A stretch of 64,000 bases of DNA from Sphingobacterium sp. SGR-19 (GTDB lineage: Bacteria; Bacteroidota; Bacteroidia; Sphingobacteriales; Sphingobacteriaceae), in contig NZ_JAAKGS010000002.1 in the NCBI RefSeq assembly GCF_011043555.1, positions 248,001 through 312,000 of the forward strand, given 5' to 3'. Shown piece by piece: positions 47,643-56,722 of this stretch. Below the pieces are notes generated by a model that was given only the letters and a program-made list of their open reading frames with translations, was not told where the DNA came from and did not search any database. A program made the position numbers and the translations under genes. Within the stretch, counting starts at the first letter, position 1, and the number at the start of each line of letters is the position of its first letter.

Positions 47643-47671
47643 GAGGAAGAGGTATACTAAAAAAGATAATC

Positions 47672-48322
47672 ATGATACAAACGATAAATATACGCTCCTT
47701 TATGCTTTTGTTACTTTGCGGTATCGTACTATTCTCCTGTAAGAAGGAAAAAGCGGTACCGTTACAGGCGCTGGAGTTAAACAAAAACAACATAGAAATC
47801 TTGGAAGGTTACACATCAACGGTAGAGATTACGAGTGGGAACGGGAATTATGCAGTTTCTGAAACCTCTTTGGTTGAGGTAGAGATTACCGGCAATATAA
47901 TTACGTTTACAGCAACCGAAAATTATGGTGAGGAGCGGTTGTTCATTATGGATGGAACAGGGAGAAAAGCAGCGGTGGATATTAAAGTCATTCCCGCCGT
48001 ACTCAGCGCAGACGATCCGCGGTTTTATTGGGACAACATGATTGCATTGGAACAAGCCAATGCATGGAGTACGACTATTTTGGAAAACAAGGTGGCTATA
48101 ACGAATATAGCGGAAAAGAAGCAATTGGTGCTGTCATGGAACGGTGAATTTGCTGTCGGAGTGAAGCCAAGGGCGACACTTCGTATTATCGATGAAGACG
48201 ATAAGCAAAATATATCATTGACCAAACTAGAAATATTGTCAATCGACCGAAGTAAGAACTTATGTACAATCGTGTTTTATAAAGAAAAACAAAAGGGAGA
48301 ATTGGTGTTTGTGTTGCCTTAG
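47672..48322 (+). CDS. Hypothetical lipoprotein at the end of the pectin locus
   Basis: 216 residues with a lipoprotein signal (LLLCGIVLFSC, then KKEKAVPL). The first half resembles an immunoglobulin-like repeat (LELNKNNIEILEGYTSTVEITSGNGNY, then a 'vDIKVIP' closing strand), as in many Bacteroidota surface lipoproteins. I do not recognise the second half. No catalytic motif is visible. It follows PL9 by 29 bp and probably ends the long unit. A glycan-binding or linker role is a guess from position. Confidence 0.65.
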   Translation: MIQTINIRSFMLLLLCGIVLFSCKKEKAVPLQALELNKNNIEILEGYTSTVEITSGNGNYAVSETSLVEVEITGNIITFTATENYGEERLFIMDGTGRKAAVDIKVIPAVLSADDPRFYWDNMIALEQANAWSTTILENKVAITNIAEKKQLVLSWNGEFAVGVKPRATLRIIDEDDKQNISLTKLEILSIDRSKNLCTIVFYKEKQKGELVFVLP

Positions 48323-48401
48323 ACAAAAAATAGAAAAGAATAAAAAGTTAAATCCAACAATTTTTCACAAAAATTACCGCACAAAATATTATTTTGTATA
48401 T

Positions 48402-48409
48402 TAGCTTTG
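48402..48409 (+). promoter_or_regulatory. Candidate -7 element of the ECF sigma gene
   Basis: TAGCTTTG matches TAnnTTTG exactly and lies 46 bp before the sigma-factor ATG, in an A/T-rich stretch. No TTG occurs at the usual 20-bp distance, so the -33 half is weak or differs, as might be expected if another sigma factor or activator is used. Confidence 0.4.
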
Positions 48410-48455
48410 AATTGCAACTAACTTACTAACTTTTTCAAGCGTAAGCGACTTGTCC

Positions 48456-48992
48456 ATGAAGGCTACAGATCAAGATAAGCACCTTTTTAGTAGATATTAC
48501 CGTGCATTATGCTGTTTTGCTTGGCAGATGGTGCAGGATGAAAGCGTCGCTGAGGATTTGGCACAGGACGCGTTCGTTGCTTATTTAAACAACAAAACAC
48601 GACTGTCTGATGACGAAAACGCCATAAAATCTTTTCTATATGCTTCGATAAAACATGCCGTATACAACATGAGCCGTCATAACAAAGTCGTGCGAAAATT
48701 CTGGGAGCGTACGGTGTTTACAGAGTCGGACGATATTGATTACGAACATCAGATTATTCGGGCAGAGTTTACTTCCGCGGTACATGTTGCGTTAGAAAGT
48801 CTACCAGAAGGCTGTCGAAAAATCATGACCATGAGTTATGTGGACGGCTACTCCAATGAAGACATCGCCCACGAATTACAGATTAGTGTCAATACTATAA
48901 AAACCCAAAAGCGTCGAGGGCTTAGTGTCTTGCGCGAAAAGCTGAATTTCAATTACTTTTGGCTTTTTCTATTCGTTTTGTTCGTTGTCTAA
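48456..48992 (+). CDS. ECF-type RNA polymerase sigma factor
   Basis: 178 residues from the ATG at 48456 (a TTG two codons upstream is less likely). Region 2 is at about residues 10-80 (YYRALCCFAWQMVQDESVAEDLAQDAFVAYL, NAIKSFLYASIKHAVYN). Region 4 is at about 115-165 (LPEGCRKIMTMSYVDGYSNEDIAHELQISVNTIKTQKRRGLSVLREKL). It directs polymerase to its target operon after release from the anti-sigma factor. The last 14 residues (FNYFWLFLFVLFVV) are strikingly hydrophobic and could tether the protein to the membrane. With the FecR gene and STN-type SusC downstream it forms a surface-to-cytoplasm signalling system. Confidence 0.9.
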   Translation: MKATDQDKHLFSRYYRALCCFAWQMVQDESVAEDLAQDAFVAYLNNKTRLSDDENAIKSFLYASIKHAVYNMSRHNKVVRKFWERTVFTESDDIDYEHQIIRAEFTSAVHVALESLPEGCRKIMTMSYVDGYSNEDIAHELQISVNTIKTQKRRGLSVLREKLNFNYFWLFLFVLFVV

Positions 48993-49077
48993 ATCGGAAT
49001 TGTCTGAACTGTGATTTCAGGGGTTTATTTGACTGGTATGATTGTACTATCCCTCTTTAACTGTTAAATGTCACATA

Positions 49078-49136
49078 CGGATATTTGAAGTTTGTAGAAA
49101 TAACCCCTTTGCACAAAAAATCCTTTCAAATATCCG
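49078..49136. repeat. Spaced inverted repeat between sigma and anti-sigma genes
   Basis: CGGATATTTG (49078-49087) and CAAATATCCG (49127-49136) are perfect inverse copies 39 bp apart. Similarity extends outward to TCAC on the left and GTGA on the right. This could be a two-site operator or a large RNA stem. Confidence 0.6.
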
Positions 49137-49138
49137 AA

Positions 49139-49198
49139 GTGACGACTTTTTTTGTTTCTTTTTTTGAGAGAAAAAAAGAAAAATAAAATTCTTGTCAC
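49139..49198 (+). terminator. A/T-rich long stem-loop, possible terminator of the sigma gene
   Basis: TTTCTTTTTTT (49155-49165) pairs with AAAAAAAGAAA (49171-49181) around GAGAG, and the outer GTGAC (49139-49143) can pair with GTCAC (49194-49198). It has few G-C pairs, so termination is uncertain. It would separate sigma from anti-sigma transcription, or act as an mRNA structure. Confidence 0.4.
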
Positions 49199-49232
49199 CC
49201 CAAATCCTAATTTAGGTTTCTTAACTTAAATT

Positions 49233-50396
49233 ATGGATACAAACCCATATCATATCGCCGATATTATTGCCAAGCGTTTCAGAAATGAACCGCTCGATAG
49301 TCATGAGCAGCAAGCATTGGATACATGGATACAAGCTCATCCTAAGAACAGGACATTGTTTGATGAACTGATGGTGAAAGGCGTATCTACGAAACTGGAC
49401 TGGCTGGATGACCTAGATGAAGAATCGGCTTGGCAAAATGTCCAAAAGAAGCAAGGAAAAAAGCGTAGCCATCAGTTTATGTGGCGCGTCGCTGCGACTA
49501 TTGCGTTGGTTTCTTCGTTGTGTCTTGCTTTGTGGCATTATAAAACGAATGATACAACAGATGAGAGGCAAATCGCTACGTCACAACTGAACTTAAATAC
49601 AAATGATGTAGGTCCGGCTCTTTTAGGCGCAAAGATTATCCTTGCCAATGGTAAAGAGGTGAAAGTGGACGATACGTTGAATATTGCCTCGGGATCGTCT
49701 ATAATAGCTAAAGAATTGGACTTTTCCAGCGAGTCTGCTATACCTGAACTCATTTTTCATACGTTGGTCGTGCCGGCGGCCAACTTCTTCAAGATAACCT
49801 TAACAGATGGAACTACTGTGTGGGTTAATGCCGCAAGTGAACTCCGATTTCCGGAAGATTTTGGAGCGCATGAGCGACGTGTATACCTAAAAGGAGAAGC
49901 TTATTTTGAAGTGGAAAAAGATGCCGAAAGACCTTTCTTTGTAGAAACGGAAGAAGTGAATATCCGTGTGTTGGGAACACATTTTAATGTGTCCGCTTAC
50001 GGGAAAAATGTCAAGACTTCATTAGCGGAGGGTAGCGTGGAAGTAATCAATGATACACGCTCTGTCATCATTGCGCCCGGACAAAGTGCGGAGTGGAGCA
50101 ATGGAGATCTAAAAGTACGCAAAACTGAGCTACAGAGAGATCTTGCCTGGAAGAATAACATATTCTATTTCAGGAATGATCATATTGTCAGCATTGCAAA
50201 CCAACTGAAGCGCTGGTATAACATAGATGTGTCTTTATCACAGGATGTGCCGTTAGATAATACGTATTCGGGTGAAATCGGCAGGAATGTCAATCTATCG
50301 GAAGTATTAACCATGTTGGCATTTGTAAGCGATCTAAAATTTACACTAAACTCTAATAAATTATTAATCACTAAACAAAAACCGATGATGAGATAA
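49233..50396 (+). CDS. FecR-type anti-sigma factor
   Basis: 387 residues. The cytoplasmic N-terminus (1-85) would bind the ECF sigma factor. A single membrane helix (about 86-103, VAATIALVSSLCLALWHY) follows, then the periplasmic FecR domain (about 175-285: GTTVWVNAASELRFPEDFGAHERRVYLKGEAYFEVEKDAERPFFVETE, RVLGTHFNVSAYG) and a C-terminal DUF4974-like domain (about 310-380: LAWKNNIFYFRNDHI, LSEVLTMLAF). It transmits the state of the STN domain on SusC-4 to the sigma factor. It lies 240 bp from the sigma gene and 120 bp before SusC-4. Confidence 0.93.
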   Translation: MDTNPYHIADIIAKRFRNEPLDSHEQQALDTWIQAHPKNRTLFDELMVKGVSTKLDWLDDLDEESAWQNVQKKQGKKRSHQFMWRVAATIALVSSLCLALWHYKTNDTTDERQIATSQLNLNTNDVGPALLGAKIILANGKEVKVDDTLNIASGSSIIAKELDFSSESAIPELIFHTLVVPAANFFKITLTDGTTVWVNAASELRFPEDFGAHERRVYLKGEAYFEVEKDAERPFFVETEEVNIRVLGTHFNVSAYGKNVKTSLAEGSVEVINDTRSVIIAPGQSAEWSNGDLKVRKTELQRDLAWKNNIFYFRNDHIVSIANQLKRWYNIDVSLSQDVPLDNTYSGEIGRNVNLSEVLTMLAFVSDLKFTLNSNKLLITKQKPMMR

Positions 50397-50434
50397 AATT
50401 ACAACAACAAACGAAACAATGGAATTTAACGAGA

Positions 50435-50460
50435 AACAGGGATGTTGCAGCACCCCTGTT
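50435..50460 (+). repeat. Stem-loop between FecR and SusC-4 genes
   Basis: AACAGGG (50435-50441) and CCCTGTT (50454-50460) form a perfect 7-bp stem with a 12-base loop. No T run follows, so it is more likely an mRNA-processing or attenuation structure than a terminator. Confidence 0.5.
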
Positions 50461-50516
50461 GAAATCAAGTTAAATAAAGCAATGAACCTTACACATTAAC
50501 TCAATTACTCAAATGT

Positions 50517-53500
50517 ATGAATTACTTCTTATTTGACAAAAGGCGAAAAGAAGCATGGAAGCCGCCTATTGTCTTAATTCTCCGGACGATGAAAATTACA
50601 ACTTTTCTCTTGCTGGTTTTCATGACCTGTGCCTATGCAGAAGGAACTGCACAGAAAGTATCTCTTTCGTTAAAGAACGCGAAGCTGGAAGATGCTTTTC
50701 AACAGATTAGTAGACAGACAAACCTCAAATTTTTGTACAATGATGATGTGATAGCGAAATCAACGCGTGTTAATCTAAACGTACGCGCAACCAATGTAGA
50801 AGAGGTGTTGCACATGATGTTGCCGGAATCCAATTACTCTTTTAAAGTTATCGCAGGTACCGTTAGCATACATTATCACGAAACGGTTCCTGTTTTGAAA
50901 GCCGCCGCCGTGAGCAAGCAAAATACGATTAGTGGCCGCGTGACATCGATGAACGGCGAGCCTTTAGCCGGTGTATCAATAGGTGTAAAAGGAACCTCAC
51001 AAGGCACGACAACCAATGAAAATGGTGAGTTCTCAATCATTGCTCCTAGTGGCAGTACATTAGCTTTCCGCTATGTAGGTTATTTGACGAAAGATATAGC
51101 TATAAGCAATCAACGGACATTGAATGTGCAGATGATGGCAGAAGATCAGGCGATAGAAGAAGTCGTAGTAACCGGGATGGGACAACGGGTTGACCGTCGT
51201 TTGTTTACCGGTGCAACATCACAGATTTCCGGCGAAGCTGCGCAGATTGGCGGACAGATTGACCCGAGCCGTGGACTGGAAGGCCGTGTAGCCGGAGTCT
51301 CTGTGCAAAACGTAACGGGGACGTTTGGTACAGCGCCGAAAATTCGCGTGCGCGGTGCTACATCTATTTACGGTGCGTCAAAGCCGTTGTGGGTTATCGA
51401 TGGCGTTATTGTAGAAGATGTCGCTGACGTGAATGCAGATGCGCTTTCTTCTGGAGATGCTTTGACGTTGATCAGTTCGGCTGTAGCCGGGTTGAACATG
51501 CATGATATCGAATCGTTCCAGATATTGAAAGATGGTTCAGCAACCTCTATATATGGTGCCCGTGCGATGGCAGGGGTTATCGTTATCACGACTAAAAAAG
51601 GAACGGCCGGACGTAGCTCCTTAAACTATACAGGTGAATACACTATTCGTGCTACACCACGATATTCCGAATTCAATATCATGAACTCACAGGAGCAGAT
51701 GTCGGTTTATCAAGATGTTTATCCGAAACAAGATATCCGCTTCGGAGATCTGTTAACAGAAGCCAACAGTGGTGTGTATGGCGATTTGTATCGTCGTATA
51801 CAGACTGGTGAGGTTGTGAACGATTTGTTTACCAACAGGCATCATGTCAACAACTTCCTGCGAGAAGCAGAATACCGTAACACGGATTGGTTTAGCCAAT
51901 TGTTTCAGCCGAGTGTACAACACAACCATTCGGTGAGCATGTCGTCCGGTACCGAAAAATCGCAGTATTATTCGTCCATCAGTGCCTTGGTAGATCCAGG
52001 GTGGACCAAGCGAAGTGGGGTTAACCGCTACACAGGTAATTTGAATGCCAATTATAATATCTCGGATAATCTTCGCTTAAATATCATCACGAACGGCTCT
52101 TATCGTCAGCAACAAGCGCCCGGAACGTTAGGGCAGACGACTGATGTGGTTTTCGGGGAAGTAAAACGTGATTTTGATATCAACCCCTATGCCTATGCGA
52201 TGAACAGCTCGCGTACACTTGATCCTAACGTCTTCTATACCCGCAACTATGCGCCGTTCAATATTCTGCACGAGTTGGAAAACAATTATATGGACGTGAA
52301 TGTGACCGATCTCCGTTTCCAAGGAGACTTGAAATGGAAGGTTGTTCCGGAATTGGAATTAGGTGCTTTTGGTTCGGTACGTTATCAGTCCACCGCACAG
52401 CACCATTATGTAAAAGATTTGTCTAATCAGGCACAGGCGTATAGAGCAGGTATTGATTTTGGAACCACTGTGATACGAGACAAAAACCCGTTCTTATATA
52501 CCGATCCGGACGATCCGTATGCGCAGCCCATCTCCGTATTGCCGGAAGGCGGTATTTACAACCGCACGGATTATACCATGTTCGAGCAATTATTCCGTTT
52601 CACGGCACAGTATAATAAAACCTTCAATTACAATCATATTGTAAGTGCCTTTGCCGGTTCTGAATTGACGGCTTCCGACCGGAATAATACGTGGTTCCGT
52701 GGTTGGGGGTTGCAATATGAATTGGGCGAAAGCCCATTTACAGATTATCGCGTGTTTAAAAGAGGTCAGGAAGAGAATACACCCTATTTCCATGTGAACA
52801 GGAACAAGGACAACGACCCGACGAACACCAAGTATAAGCAAGCGGCGTTTTTTACTAACCTGACTTATTCGTATGCGGGTAAATATATTTTGAATGGTAC
52901 CTTCCGTTATGAAGGATCCAACAAGCTAGGGGAAGCAATCTCGGCTAGATGGATGCCTAGTTTTAATATCGCGGGAGCATGGAATGCACACGAAGAGGAC
53001 TTTTTTACAGACTTTTCTCCTGGACTCTCACATTTGACGTTGAAAGCTTCCTATAGCTTGACGGGGGATAGAGGACCGGCCGACGTCACCAACTCGCATG
53101 CCATATATGCCTCGTATAACCCATGGAGGCCGACAGCGAGTGATACGGAATCGGGTTTGCAGATTATGGATCCGGCAAACTCGGAACTGACGTATGAGAA
53201 AAAACATGAGCTCAATATCGGAACATCGATAGGTCTTGTGGACAACCGCATTAATATTGAGTTTGACTGGTTCAAACGGAATAACTTCGACTTAATTGGC
53301 GTGGTGAATACACAGGGAATGACTGGTGTAATCTCCAAAATGGGGAATGTCGCCGACATGAAATCGAGTGGAGCGGAATTGAGCTTAACCGGACATATCT
53401 TCCGGGATAGCGAGTTTAAGTGGCGATCTAATTTGATTTATTCCCATGTGAAAACAGAAGTCACCCGTCTGGATACGCGCAGTCAAGTCATTGATCTGAT

Positions 53501-54203
53501 TACAGGAACTGGGTTTGCTCAAGAGGGCGGGCCGTCAAGAGGATTGTATTCTATTCCTTTTGTTCGTTTGAACAACGAAGGCTTGCCTGTTTTCCTAGGT
53601 CCGGATAATGAAGAAACCATAACGGATATATACTTTCAGGAGCGGGATAGAATCGATTATTTAAAATATGAAGGACCGACCGATCCGATCCATACCGGAG
53701 GCTGGGGTAACCAGTTCAATTACAAAAACTTCGGCTTGAATGTGTTTATGACATATTCTTTTGGAAACGTAGTTCGTTTAAACCCGGTATTTAAGCACGA
53801 GTACGATGATTTGACGGCATCTACCAAAGAGTTCGCAGACCGTTGGATGGTGCCGGGAGACGAAGCCTATACGAATGTGCCACTTGTCTCTTCTAAAGGG
53901 CAGAACAGAGCGTATAACAACGACCTTCAGTATACGTTTAATGCCTACAATTATTCGTCCGTACGTACCGCGAAAGGCGATTTTATTCGCTTAAAAGATG
54001 TGTCCTTATCCTACGAATTGCCCAAAAATTGGGTAAATGCATGGAAGGTGAATTCATTGGGTTTACGTTTCAACGCGACTAACCTATTCCTGATTTATGC
54101 GGATAAGAAGTTGAATGGACAGGATCCGGAGTTTGTTAACGCGGGAGGTGTAGCTGCACCGATGGCTAGACAATATACATTGACATTACGTTTGGGATTG
54201 TGA
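50517..54203 (+). CDS. SusC-like TonB-dependent receptor 4 with STN signalling domain (transducer)
   Basis: 1228 residues. A signal region (hydrophobic near 26-40 after a basic extension) is followed by an STN/secretin-type domain (about 45-120: VSLSLKNAKLEDAFQQISRQTNLKFLYNDDVI), which contacts FecR. Next come the carboxypeptidase-like domain (about 135-208), signature AIEEVVVTGMG near 211-221, plug (VIDGVIVEDV, SATSIYGARAMAGVIVITTKKG) and barrel ending YTLTLRLGL. The STN domain distinguishes it from the three other SusC proteins of the window and matches the upstream ECF sigma/FecR pair. A start at 50589 (MKITTFLLL) would give a more compact signal peptide. Confidence 0.94.
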   Translation: MNYFLFDKRRKEAWKPPIVLILRTMKITTFLLLVFMTCAYAEGTAQKVSLSLKNAKLEDAFQQISRQTNLKFLYNDDVIAKSTRVNLNVRATNVEEVLHMMLPESNYSFKVIAGTVSIHYHETVPVLKAAAVSKQNTISGRVTSMNGEPLAGVSIGVKGTSQGTTTNENGEFSIIAPSGSTLAFRYVGYLTKDIAISNQRTLNVQMMAEDQAIEEVVVTGMGQRVDRRLFTGATSQISGEAAQIGGQIDPSRGLEGRVAGVSVQNVTGTFGTAPKIRVRGATSIYGASKPLWVIDGVIVEDVADVNADALSSGDALTLISSAVAGLNMHDIESFQILKDGSATSIYGARAMAGVIVITTKKGTAGRSSLNYTGEYTIRATPRYSEFNIMNSQEQMSVYQDVYPKQDIRFGDLLTEANSGVYGDLYRRIQTGEVVNDLFTNRHHVNNFLREAEYRNTDWFSQLFQPSVQHNHSVSMSSGTEKSQYYSSISALVDPGWTKRSGVNRYTGNLNANYNISDNLRLNIITNGSYRQQQAPGTLGQTTDVVFGEVKRDFDINPYAYAMNSSRTLDPNVFYTRNYAPFNILHELENNYMDVNVTDLRFQGDLKWKVVPELELGAFGSVRYQSTAQHHYVKDLSNQAQAYRAGIDFGTTVIRDKNPFLYTDPDDPYAQPISVLPEGGIYNRTDYTMFEQLFRFTAQYNKTFNYNHIVSAFAGSELTASDRNNTWFRGWGLQYELGESPFTDYRVFKRGQEENTPYFHVNRNKDNDPTNTKYKQAAFFTNLTYSYAGKYILNGTFRYEGSNKLGEAISARWMPSFNIAGAWNAHEEDFFTDFSPGLSHLTLKASYSLTGDRGPADVTNSHAIYASYNPWRPTASDTESGLQIMDPANSELTYEKKHELNIGTSIGLVDNRINIEFDWFKRNNFDLIGVVNTQGMTGVISKMGNVADMKSSGAELSLTGHIFRDSEFKWRSNLIYSHVKTEVTRLDTRSQVIDLITGTGFAQEGGPSRGLYSIPFVRLNNEGLPVFLGPDNEETITDIYFQERDRIDYLKYEGPTDPIHTGGWGNQFNYKNFGLNVFMTYSFGNVVRLNPVFKHEYDDLTASTKEFADRWMVPGDEAYTNVPLVSSKGQNRAYNNDLQYTFNAYNYSSVRTAKGDFIRLKDVSLSYELPKNWVNAWKVNSLGLRFNATNLFLIYADKKLNGQDPEFVNAGGVAAPMARQYTLTLRLGL

Positions 54204-54227
54204 TGGAAACTTTAAGAAAGGATTGAA

Positions 54228-55814
54228 ATGAAAAGAAAGAACAAATTATATATAGCGATAGCCTTAGTCTGTGGGTTGGGCTTCTTCTCCTGTGATAAAT
54301 TTTTGGATGAGATGCCCGACAACCGCGCAAAACTGGATACCGAGGCTAAAATTGATAAAGTCTTGGTGTCGGCTTATCCTGCAACAGCTTATTTGGTGTC
54401 AGCGGAGTTTTCATCGGATAATATAGATGATTATGGAATAAGTAATCCGTATAACGAACGGGATCTGGAACAATTGTTCCGTTGGAACGATGTGACCGAA
54501 AATACAGACGACAGCCCCAAAGAAGTTTGGGAAGCTTGTTATAAAGCTATTTCCAGTGCTAATGCGGCGTTGGGCGCGATCGAGGAAATGGGAAATCCGG
54601 CAAGCTTAAATGCGCAGCGTGGAGAGGCCTTGGCAGCGAGGGCATATTCTCACTTTATTTTGGTTAACCTATTTGCACAGCATTATCATAAAGATCATGC
54701 GGCGACAGATTTAGGCATCACCTACATGTTAGAAACCGAAGATGAGCTGAATCCACAATACGAGCGCAACACGGTGCAAGAAGTGTACGATTATATGGTG
54801 CGTGATTTGGAGGAAGCGTTACCGCTGATTGATGACGCGTCCTACGGTGAAACACCAAAATACCACATGAACTCCAGGGCGGCTAATGCACTGGCGGCAC
54901 GCATTGCCTTGTATATGCAGAATTGGGAAAAGGCGATTAGTTATGCTACTGCCGCTATTGGTTCCAATCCTTCACCTTTATTGCGGGATAACCGTACTAT
55001 CTCCGCTAGTGCGGTAGAAGTTACTCCCGCTGCCATTGCCTATAACCGTAGTTCCATCAAAGCGAACTTGATGCTAGCGACAGCAGGTACGAGCCACGGG
55101 TTATACTTTGGGAATTATTATACTGGTGCTCGGTTTGCCCATGGCGCGTTTATCAGTAACACAGAGACCATGCTCGCAGAAGCTCCTTATGGCAAACGGA
55201 CGGCCACCGGATATATTCCGCAGGTGTTTGTGTATTCCGGAACGAATTTGGATAAACATCTATTTCCCCGAGTTTCCTATCAGTTTGAATATACCGACGT
55301 TGTCGCCGGTATTGGTTATCGCCGAGGCGCCTATGCACCCTTTACTACGGAAGAAACGATGTTGGTGCGCGCTGAAGCGTTGATTCACCTGAAACGTTAT
55401 GAAGAAGCGGTGGTGGATATGAAACGATGGGTAGATAATACCTTAGCGAATCCACCGGCAACGTTTACCGTGGAAAGTCTTAACGAATGGGCTGATGGTT
55501 TGGAATATTACGAACCGGATGAACCTACGCCGAAAAAGAGACTGGATCTGGGCATGATTCCGTTTGAGACGGGGACGCAGGAAAATATGCTGCATGCCTT
55601 GTTGTATATCCGCCGGATAGAGACCATGCACATGGGGCTACGTTGGTTTGATGTGAAGCGTTATGGTATTGAAGTGGCACGACGGTTGATTACGACAGGT
55701 ACCACAGTTTCTGTCGTAGAAAACGACACTAAATTGGTTGCGCGCGATAACAGAGCGGCATTACAAATCCCCTTGGATGTAATTTCTGCAGGTTTAACTC
55801 CTAATCCTAGATAA
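54228..55814 (+). CDS. SusD/RagB-like outer-membrane lipoprotein 4
   Basis: 528 residues with a lipoprotein signal (VCGLGFFSC, then DKFLDEMPDN). SusD blocks: EALAARAYSHFILVNLFAQHY (about 127-147), EETMLVRAEALIHLKRYEEAVVDMKRWVD (about 377-405) and RRIETMHMGLRWFDVKRYGIEV (about 463-484). It pairs with the STN-type SusC 24 bp upstream, and its stop overlaps the start of the metallohydrolase gene by one base, indicating translational coupling. Confidence 0.93.
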   Translation: MKRKNKLYIAIALVCGLGFFSCDKFLDEMPDNRAKLDTEAKIDKVLVSAYPATAYLVSAEFSSDNIDDYGISNPYNERDLEQLFRWNDVTENTDDSPKEVWEACYKAISSANAALGAIEEMGNPASLNAQRGEALAARAYSHFILVNLFAQHYHKDHAATDLGITYMLETEDELNPQYERNTVQEVYDYMVRDLEEALPLIDDASYGETPKYHMNSRAANALAARIALYMQNWEKAISYATAAIGSNPSPLLRDNRTISASAVEVTPAAIAYNRSSIKANLMLATAGTSHGLYFGNYYTGARFAHGAFISNTETMLAEAPYGKRTATGYIPQVFVYSGTNLDKHLFPRVSYQFEYTDVVAGIGYRRGAYAPFTTEETMLVRAEALIHLKRYEEAVVDMKRWVDNTLANPPATFTVESLNEWADGLEYYEPDEPTPKKRLDLGMIPFETGTQENMLHALLYIRRIETMHMGLRWFDVKRYGIEVARRLITTGTTVSVVENDTKLVARDNRAALQIPLDVISAGLTPNPR

Positions 55815-56716
55815 TGATGAACATGATAAAGAAACTAAATATTTTGTTGTTATCTTCTTTGTTACTTTTTTCCTGCAAAGAAGAACGTTTAGATCCAACG
55901 AGTGTTTTCGAGGATCTAGAAGTGGAGACAAACGAACTGGATAACTATATTGAAGACCAGTTTACAAAAGATTATAATATTGCCATTGTGTATAAGTTTG
56001 TTGAAGCGGAGTCGGATTTGGACTATAACCTCAGTCCGGCGAGTTACGAGAGTTCGGTACGCATGACTAAGCTATTGTATTATCTCGGTATCGCACCGTA
56101 TGATGAGATTACGGGCAGTAAGGACTTTATACGGTCGTATTTCCCAAAGTTATTGAACTATATCGGTTCGGCGGGGTATCGGAATAACGGAACGTTTGTA
56201 TTGGGTACAGCTGAAGGGGGGGTTAAGATTTCGCTCTATCTATTAAATAATCTCACGGAGGAAACGGGTATGGATGCAGACTTTTTGAACTATTACTACT
56301 TCCATACGATGCACCACGAATTTGCGCATATTTTGCACCAGACAAGGGATTACCCGGCTTCATTCAAGGAGATTACCGGCGCCGGTTATGTGGCGGATGC
56401 GTGGAGCGATATCTATAGCGGCTCCTCAGCTGATGCCTTGGCCGCGGCAGATGGATTTGTTTCTCCTTATGCTTCCAAAGAAGCTAACGAGGATTTTGTC
56501 GAAACGTATTCGTATTATATCACGCTATCCCCGGCGCAATGGGAACAGCGTATCAGTCAAGGAGGTGAAGAGGGTAAGATAATCATAGAGACGAAATTGG
56601 ACATTGTACGAACGTACTTCCAAACGGTTTGGGATATCGATCTGGATGTGTTAAGAGACGAAATTTTAGCCAGACAGGCAGATTTGCCCAATTTTGATCA
56701 AACATCTTTAAACTAA
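55814..56716 (+). CDS. Substrate import-associated zinc metallohydrolase lipoprotein
   Basis: 300 residues with a lipoprotein signal (LLLSSLLLFSC). A zinc-binding HEFAH motif lies at residues 168-172 within FHTMHHEFAHILHQT. Further on is the downstream region ITGAGYVADAW, where a third ligand would lie. This fits the family described as substrate import-associated zinc metallohydrolase lipoproteins found beside SusC/SusD pairs. It presumably cleaves a peptide or other bond in the imported material at the cell surface. It shares one base with the SusD gene and is 6 bp before the DUF4302-like gene, an arrangement that recurs in this type of island. Confidence 0.87.
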   Translation: MMNMIKKLNILLLSSLLLFSCKEERLDPTSVFEDLEVETNELDNYIEDQFTKDYNIAIVYKFVEAESDLDYNLSPASYESSVRMTKLLYYLGIAPYDEITGSKDFIRSYFPKLLNYIGSAGYRNNGTFVLGTAEGGVKISLYLLNNLTEETGMDADFLNYYYFHTMHHEFAHILHQTRDYPASFKEITGAGYVADAWSDIYSGSSADALAAADGFVSPYASKEANEDFVETYSYYITLSPAQWEQRISQGGEEGKIIIETKLDIVRTYFQTVWDIDLDVLRDEILARQADLPNFDQTSLN

Positions 56717-56722
56717 AAAATT

